From Gamsiella multidivaricata (taxonomy: Eukaryota; Mortierellomycota; Mortierellomycetes; Mortierellales; Mortierellaceae), in assembly GCF_025024155.1 (NCBI RefSeq), contig NW_026251729.1, forward strand, positions 372,001 through 436,000: a DNA stretch of 64,000 bases, written 5' to 3'. The stretch's first letter is position 1; every line of letters starts with the position of its first letter. The notes under the pieces are model-generated. The model ran no database searches, was not told the origin of the DNA, and worked only from the letters and a program-made list of their open reading frames with translations. Shown one piece after another: positions 57,249 through 64,000 of the stretch. A program made the translations under genes and the position numbers.

Positions 57249-60200
57249 TCACCGTGGACGAGAGCGCGGAGCCTCCCAGTGCTTGAAAGAAATTGGCGGT
57301 TTGGAAGGCTCGACCTCTGTTCGTGTTCCCCTTGAGTTCACTCGTTCGCACCATTCCATGTATGCCGGCGTCAAGTACGTGGGATCAGAATAGGGCGTTG
57401 GAGATCCCGGCATTGGCGCGAGTCGGCGTAAGGACGGCTGAGCCTGCATGTAAGCACGACTAGATGCGTCATCGGTAGGGCTACCTGTCATACTAGCTTC
57501 TGTAGCAGAATGCTGTGGCCTCCAAGCCTTGTCCCATGAATCGCATTGATCTTCAGACTGCAGGCGGGAATGATGAGGACCGTGATGTGGATGAGCGTCT
57601 GGACTTGGATGGCACTGTTGAGGATATGACCGTGGGTGTATCGGATCGTGATGCTGTACCAAAGGTCTGGTCTTCTCAGTACGCCTCTCAGGTAGCTGAA
57701 TTGGCGCTCTTGGATAAGATTCTTCGTGCTGAACATCCTGGTACTCTTGTTGACGTTCATATGTCGGCTCCTGCTGCTGCTGCTCTTGCTCCTGCTTTAC
57801 CTGCACTAGCAACTCCAACTTCCGCTGTTCCTCCTGAAGTCGCTCCTTTTGGACTGCAACCCGCCGTTGCTGCTCCTCTAGCTGCCATCTCCCCCCTATA
57901 TCCTCGCCTTCCATCTTCTCGCCTTCCATCTTCTCGACTTTTATCGACTGATTTTGAGATGATCTCCACTTTTTGGTCGCCACACTACTTGCTTCGCGCC
58001 TTCTATCGCCATTCTTCCATTCCCAATCAAGGGACTCGCGCTTCCCTGCAACAGGCGGCCGCTCTGAGACCGGCTGATCTGCGCTACTCTGATAGATGCT
58101 ATGCTGTTGACTTGGCAACCTATCTTGATAGATTCCGCGCGGCTGACTTGTTGAACCGCGCTGAGTCAGGGGCTGAGGTTGCATCGGAAATGACTTTGTG
58201 TGCTCCTCGTAGCTGCGTTGTGCTCTCGCCGCCTCATCCTCGGCCTGCGCCCTGTAACTCATACGTATCTTCTTCGCAGGCCCTCCTTGCGCACGCAGTA
58301 ATGAGTCATATATGGCCTGCTGAATAGGAGCTGGAATTGGTCGTGGATTCGGGTTGGACTGGACTGCCGATGGTTCGTATCCTGGAGTGGTTATTGACTG
58401 CTGAAGATGTGACTTTGGTAACCTCGATGCTGTCGCATCACTTCCGCTGCCTTCTCTGGGCCTTCTACCAACTATTGTCGCTACACTCTTGTTATTACCG
58501 GAGGCATTCCATGCGTTCTGTGGCGAATTGGGTGAGGGTGGTAAAGGTGACCGCATTGATCGGTGCAGATACTGACGATCTTTTAGTGTCGTGGAGGGTG
58601 GCCGCTCCAAGGTGGATGGGTGATTTGAAACTGAATTTCGCCGCTGCTGATCAATAAGGGACGCTCCAGAAGATAGTTCGCTGGCATCTGATAAGGTCTG
58701 GGGGTTTGATTCCGAGTGTCTTCTGGGCCCTGTTGCGCGAAAACGGGAAGGAGTAGTCATGGTCAGCATGGAATAGGACTCGATCGAAAATCAATTCTTT
58801 GCAAGGCGTTGTAGATGCTGTATAGGGAACTACCATTTGAGCTGTCGTCCAAGGCTCCGTTATCCTCGCTCTTGAAAGCCTCATCTGCTGACCTGGGGGC
58901 GCGAGATTCTCTGTCTTGCGAAAAGGATGGTATCGCATTTGGTGACATCGCAGGGGACAGCGGTCGATATATTGGCGCCGCGGAAGGCGTGGAAGAATTT
59001 AGCTCAGAGCTCTGTGAATGCACAGATGCACTGGACGGCGCTGTCGGGCGCTGTTTCTCCATGAAATCCTCATGTTGCTTATCCGCCTTCTTTTGGTTGG
59101 TTATCTTGTCCTTTAACTGCGAATACTGGCGTGCAATCTCGCTCAAGGTCATCCGGCCGGGAGGGAAACATGAAAGTATCTAATAATATGGAATGAAAAG
59201 TCAGATACGATTGCCGGCCAGCTACTGTTCTCTATATCCTTGTTCTCTCGCAAAAGATGCCATTGAGGTTCACGCCTGCCCGTCGGAACGGTCACGATAC
59301 TAATAACTGGCTTACCTTCAGATATGCGCCCTCTCTTGTCTGCGCCTCAGATTCGTGCATGGGGAAGGATGGATCGAGAAAATGAAGTTCTTTGGCTGCG
59401 GCCCTGAGCTCCATGAACTTCTCCATGATCTCCCACAGAAGCAACCTCAGACCCTGAGTCCACATAAACACAGGCTTGGACCTATCCATTGCTGCCATTG
59501 AAAGAGATAAGGATTGTTACTGAGATGCGAGCGGGATGGGAAAGTTGTTTCTTCTTTTTTTTTTTTCCTTGCATGAAAGATCACAAACTTTACCATCAGT
59601 GCTGTGCTTTTGGTCCCGCGCTGGGTTCAGTCCCAGTGCGGCGCCTTCCGCCTCTACACGCGTCATGAGCATGGCAATCATATGATTCCTCTGTGACTCC
59701 AGTTCGCGAATCCATTCCGGTAGGATGTTCTTATAAACAAGTTTCTAGTACAATTAAGAATGGTTAATGAAAAGAAGTGAAATGAAGCCATAACGAGTTG
59801 ATTCATCCCGCCTTCCTCAGCACTTTGATCGCGGGATTTTTCTATTACCTTCAGGGTAAACTTGTTGTAGGGAAGAATTTTTTGCAGATGTATAAAAAAG
59901 TTTTCCCCGATCATGTATCCACTTGGGCGTGTATCCAATGCCATTTTTGCACACCTGAAGAGTGGCTCGCGAAGCTGTTGCGGAAATGGTACCTTGGTCT
60001 CCCATGATTCTGGTGGAAGAGCGACTGCATATTAGAGGCGGTGTTTGATGTTGTTTTTTTGTTCTCGGACTTTCGAAACAAAAGGTGCGTGCCGCTCATG
60101 TTACCTTTCATGGCCAACGCTGAAAGGACACTGTATGCCTTTTGAACTTTGTCGTCAAACGGCTGTAAACACATTTCCGTTTTCTCCACACCCGAGGTCG

Positions 60201-60276
60201 CCTCGTCCATCCGTGCCATAATAGGCCCTGTGTCGAGATGTGGCGATGTCACTGCGCACTCGTTGCTGTCCGCCAT
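57249..60276 (-). CDS. Ubinuclein/Hpc2-like protein (HIR histone chaperone complex)
   Basis: Six exons (60276-60105, 60009-59849, 59744-59594, 59491-59316, 59179-58834, 58729-57249) join in frame to 828 residues. The conserved part resembles the ubinuclein middle domain: PFPQQLREPLFRCAKMALD, FFIHLQKILPYNKFTLKKLV (compare the LPYNK/FTLxKL core) and LPEWIRELESQRNHM. The C-terminal 490 residues are Gln/Arg/Ser-rich and disordered with a long basic coiled coil (QRRVAVQKERLQEEQRKLEL). I do not see the short N-terminal Hpc2-related acidic motif that contacts Hir/HIRA-Asf1-H3.3. It may lie in an unfound upstream exon or be absent. The expected role is replication-independent H3-H4 deposition. Stop codons of this gene and Zuotin are 56 bp apart. 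Confidence 0.7.
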
Positions 60277-62598
60277 TAAGGAACTAGAGGGCAAGTCATA
60301 TGGTGGTGCTATGAGTCAGTGTTTGGTATGGCTTTCACACCAAGACGTTGGCAGGGTCAAGGAAAGGGGTCAAGAGAATAATGAAGAAAGGAAGGTTAAG
60401 CCAGAAATTGGTGTCTCCTGCCCAAAAGAAGGTGAGGCGTGACAGTCTCCGCATCGTCCAATCGACAGTGAACACAGCTCTTCCTGTGCGGCGCGGAGGG
60501 GGCGGGCAGGTCTAATAGCTAAACAAAAAAACAAAAAAACAAAAAAACAGGGACACAGACACTCAGCCCTACTGCTGATAACGAAGGCGGACTAGCATTG
60601 CATGTGTGCATATCGTACTTCTCCATACTCACAAAGCGATACTGTCAGTCTAATCACATATTCCTCAGCCCCGGGTTATCGGAGAGGCACTGGGGCTGTT
60701 AGGAAGAGTAGGTAGGGGTTATCTTTGCCCAGTTCGGTAATGAATTTTTTACGTGGAAGGAAAGCTCTGTTTTACAGAGATTATTACACAAAGCTGAATT
60801 TGTCTCATGTCTGCTGCACGAAGACACAGCAACTGCAGCCTGTCTTTAAATTGAGAACACAGAAAACGTTTCTCACATCCTGCAGTACAAAGGTACACAG
60901 GGGGCGAACTCAATACACAGCATGATTAAACTTGGTGCTGGATGGTGGGGCTAAGCGACAGACGGTCGATGGCAGGATGAGTAGCCTAGATACGCGATCA
61001 AGATTCATGGATGTGAAGACAGCCTGCGCGCCGATTCATCCATTGTATATAGCCAGTCTATAAATGTTTATATTTAAGACGAATGGCAGTGTGAGGAATC
61101 GAGTACATTAACATGTGAGCCCAATGTATATCGAGCACAGACAATTGCCAGTGGACGGTGTGGGGGTCACAGAAAGAACCGCCAATAGTCTGGTCTACTG
61201 GCGAGCAATTACAGGATCAGATTAACCTTATTCCACTCAGAATGACCCACTCCTCTACAAAGAATGAGAGAAAGTGGACCCGCTTCGTCTTTGGGAATGA
61301 CGATAGTAATGCGCATATGCCTAGCCCTGGATGAACGTGATAAATTAACCAAAGGCGGTATGTCAGACCATACGACGCACCCATCGAAGCTCACCGTATT
61401 TCTCTTCGACTACGGCCCGATTCTAAAACGTATAATCGCAAGAGGATGAGTATTCAGTTGATGATAGAGTGCTCGGCCTAGGCGGTTGGCCAACGTTCGG
61501 ATGTGTGCATGGTTTACACTAGGGTAGTGAATTGAGTAGAAGTTGAGAGGGTGGCTGATCTTCTTGGGCGCAGCCTGAGCCAACAGCACATGCTACACAG
61601 ATATCCTGAACATTTTGGTGCCAACTGAAAAGAAGAAACCAGAGCTACATTAACTTGGCACGAAGGGAACAGAGCGTCGACGATATTTTTGTTTGAATAT
61701 GCACATACTAGCGCTAATCATCTGCGTCGAGGCCTTTAGATCTTGGGCTGAATTCGAAGCTCTTTTATATCTTCACCTAGACCTCAATTTGTTCCTTGTC
61801 CAACAGTTTTTATGAAAAAAAGTCCATGCACGACCCTGATGAATGAATCCGGCTAAGGAGAAAAAGAGGACCGAAAGCTTTTGCGCCTAGGCACACGTCC
61901 ACGTGTTCCATACACCCCTATCAAGCACTTGGTGCTGTAAACTCATGCTTGATACTTAAACTAAGCTGGTGCACATGGACTGCAGCGATTGTTTGGAAGA
62001 CTGCATGGCTGGCGCAGCAATGACAGCTTTATTTTCATACTTGCCATTGGTAGGTAAAATAGCCTTCCATTACGTGTTCAATTGCTCAATTGAACGACTG
62101 CGCTGGACTTGGACCCCGCGGTCTCTGCGGGAGGCTTGCGCTGCAGCCGGCGGCGTAATGGCCCGGTTCATAAAGCCTTGTCCGTTTGCTCCAAGGCTCA
62201 GATAGGTATCCAGGAATGGCCCACCCGACCGCCAAGCAGATGGGGCAAAGAGGGGGTAAATCGGAGAGATGAGCCAGCCATGGCGCATTTGCGGCAGGAA
62301 AAAACTATGTCTTCTGAAAAAGGGAATTTTCCATATGTACTGGCGGAATGGGATGGCGGGTTCACTCCAGCCAATGGAATGGTCAGCCCTCTTGCATCAG
62401 ATAATCAGACCCCACAGACAGACTAAGCAGTCGCCGCCTTTCTTTCTTCACTTCCTCGTTCCTTGCTCCCCTGCGCTACCCCTTCAGTCCCCCGCACTCT
62501 TCCTGACCTTGCCACCACATTCATTTCCACATACCCCCATTGAGTGACTAGTTTTCCTCGCCGAGCACATCGTTCCTCTATCCATCGCCAAATGCACC
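60277..62598. other. Long intergenic region, no recognised gene
   Basis: About 2.3 kb. It includes an AAACAAAAAAAC-type repeat at 60520-60548, short ORFs without family features, and CT/CCCCA-rich leader-like sequence at 62430-62590 before the next start codon. I saw no tRNA B box or transposase remnant. Confidence 0.45.
60520..60548. repeat. ACAAAAAA tandem repeat
   Basis: Three to four copies of an eight-base AACAAAAA unit, read directly. Confidence 0.85.
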
Positions 62599-64000
62599 AT
62601 GGAGACTGCCGAGCATTCGACCCGTCCACCGCCACTGCCTGCAAAGCTGCGCTGGCGTCCTTACAGCAACGGGACCACGATCAAGCCGAAAAAGCACCAG
62701 CAGCAGGAGCAGCAGCAGGAGCAGCAGCAGCATGAACGTTCTGTCCGCGACCTAAACCCAAAGGCATTGGCACACAATCTGCGACGCAGCCCCCCTCATA
62801 CCCCAAAAGCCCATCCAGCCCCCGTGGCTGTACAGCTGCAGTGGGAAGAGGCAGAGACGATCGATTCCATGAGCCATGGCGGACACCCGCACAACCAACT
62901 CCATCACCACTACCATCCTTCTTACCAGAGGAGCCACACCCCATCTGATACAGAGACAGACTCGACAGCCAGCTCTTTACGGCGTGCAGGATCTTCATTG
63001 CCCTCGCCACCACCATCACAGTCGCCGATATCTAGGCTGGCCCTGCTAGAAGGAGACTCTGATTTCGGTCAATACAAAGCCTCGGTACCTGCGCTGACAG
63101 GATACGACTTTTCGCAGCACGGAATCGCCTTGCCTAAAATCGAAAACAACACTGTGTATCAGGTGGCCTTAAATACACTGCTTGAAAATCACCGCAAAAA
63201 TCAGCTTCTGGATGCTCAGGCACCGTCGCTGGCTCTTACAAGCGTGCCAGCGCCGGTATCCTTGACAAGCCCACCTATGACACTCTCGGATACGACCCTC
63301 AATTACTCAATGTCTCCACTATTCAGCGGTGTCGGTAACAACTCGCAGCGAAAGCTCTCCACATCAGAGCTGCTCGGCATCTCGAATATTGACGATCTAT
63401 TGATCTCTTGTGGATATATGGATGTGACTGATAGCAGCACAACGTTATCAACAGCCGCGAACACACTTGTGTCACCGGCGACCACGAATAAGTCTCTTCA
63501 TTCCTCACCTGTCAATGCAGCGGTGGACTTTTCCGCCTCTGACCCCTCGTCTTCCGCCTTAGACTTGGCAGCTTCATATTTTGACATGCTGGTAGCTCAA
63601 ACGCCAGTTCTGCTTGCAGAAGGCGATAGTAAGCAGCTCCTATTGCAACAACAACATCGATATCAACAACAACAACAGCAATCCCAGGCTTCATCCCCGA
63701 CACTTACGATGGCTGCCAGTATTACCGACTCGTTTACGGGAATCTTCCACGATCTTGCCTCTCCATTCACGCGCCTCATTTCGCAGGAGGATACAGGGGT
63801 TGGTGGCAACAACCCCTCTACATGGAGCTCCCTGTTTCCAAAATCTAGTGAAGATGGTTATTCATCAAATGATAGCGCCCCACGTGTCGATATGGCCACT
63901 CAAACGGACCTTCCTTACGGACCGGAGCAATTGTCCTCGTCACCGTCCTCGGGAATCTCGGCCCAAAGCCCGTCCCTGGCGCATGTTGGACTTGTTCAAG
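62599..64000 (+). CDS. Unrecognised low-complexity protein, 5' part only
   Basis: An open frame of 467 codons starts METAEHSTRPPPLPAK and is still open at the right edge. It contains a CAG/GAG run (QQQEQQQEQQQ) near 62700-62730 and His-rich patches. It also has a potential short conserved segment (YQVALNTLLENHRKNQ, then STSELLGISNIDDLLIS), and Ser/Thr/Pro-rich linkers with a second poly-Gln near 63650-63685. No catalytic or binding domain is visible in this part. Composition suggests a regulatory or scaffold protein whose folded domain lies further downstream. The start is the first ATG in the frame and follows a pyrimidine-rich leader. Confidence 0.7.
   Translation, partial: METAEHSTRPPPLPAKLRWRPYSNGTTIKPKKHQQQEQQQEQQQHERSVRDLNPKALAHNLRRSPPHTPKAHPAPVAVQLQWEEAETIDSMSHGGHPHNQLHHHYHPSYQRSHTPSDTETDSTASSLRRAGSSLPSPPPSQSPISRLALLEGDSDFGQYKASVPALTGYDFSQHGIALPKIENNTVYQVALNTLLENHRKNQLLDAQAPSLALTSVPAPVSLTSPPMTLSDTTLNYSMSPLFSGVGNNSQRKLSTSELLGISNIDDLLISCGYMDVTDSSTTLSTAANTLVSPATTNKSLHSSPVNAAVDFSASDPSSSALDLAASYFDMLVAQTPVLLAEGDSKQLLLQQQHRYQQQQQQSQASSPTLTMAASITDSFTGIFHDLASPFTRLISQEDTGVGGNNPSTWSSLFPKSSEDGYSSNDSAPRVDMATQTDLPYGPEQLSSSPSSGISAQSPSLAHVGLVQ

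Noticed and set aside
57515..58327. 270-codon plus-strand ORF
   Set aside because: It is antisense to the last exon of the ubinuclein-like gene. The minus-strand exon joins five others in frame and explains the open frame through its Gln/Arg-rich composition.

Overview
The window looks like nuclear DNA of an early-diverging filamentous fungus, most likely Mortierellomycota or a close Mucoromycota relative (inference). Genes are multi-exon with short GT-AG introns, mostly 50-160 bp. The gene set is fungal: an SPX-ankyrin-GDPD protein of the PHO81 type, Zuotin, ATG12, IMP2 and EFG1. APC7 and bacterial-type uS13m are kept, and long poly(A/T) tracts are frequent. Exon boundaries were worked out by hand from splice sites and frame continuity; no transcript or database was consulted.

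Region 1 (1-19 kb) mixes housekeeping genes with accessory DNA. Two Old Yellow Enzyme paralogues (left edge and 11.4-12.8 kb) point in opposite directions and share an intron position. Between and beside them lie mitochondrial uS13, a MULE-type transposase gene with clean splice sites, the MoaD/MOCS2A small subunit, and proteasome ATPase RPT3. The standout is a large minus-strand gene at 2.6-6.7 kb. Its N-terminal half reads as a FEN1/XPG-type flap nuclease and its C-terminal half as a TnpB/Fanzor-like RuvC nuclease with a four-cysteine zinc ribbon. It carries several single-base frame breaks. A far more decayed copy lies at 14.8-18.5 kb on the same strand.

Region 2 (19-31 kb) holds ATG12, the inner-membrane peptidase IMP2, a GST-like gene with two in-frame TAG codons, the cyclosome subunit APC7 divergent from EFG1, and an eight-exon gene of unknown function with a PD-(D/E)XK-like core. 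A three-copy 341-bp higher-order tandem repeat follows; its two half-units differ only by transitions in my hand alignment.

Region 3 (31-45 kb) is all minus strand: a hemerythrin-like protein, a shortened type-B carboxylesterase, a four-helix membrane protein with a long disordered tail, a PHO81-like phosphate-signalling protein of about 1,231 residues, and a possible small membrane protein.

Region 4 (45-64 kb) holds a giant leucine-rich-repeat protein (about 2,292 residues), Zuotin/DNAJC2 tail-to-tail with a ubinuclein-like gene, and the 5' part of an unrecognised low-complexity protein that runs off the right edge.
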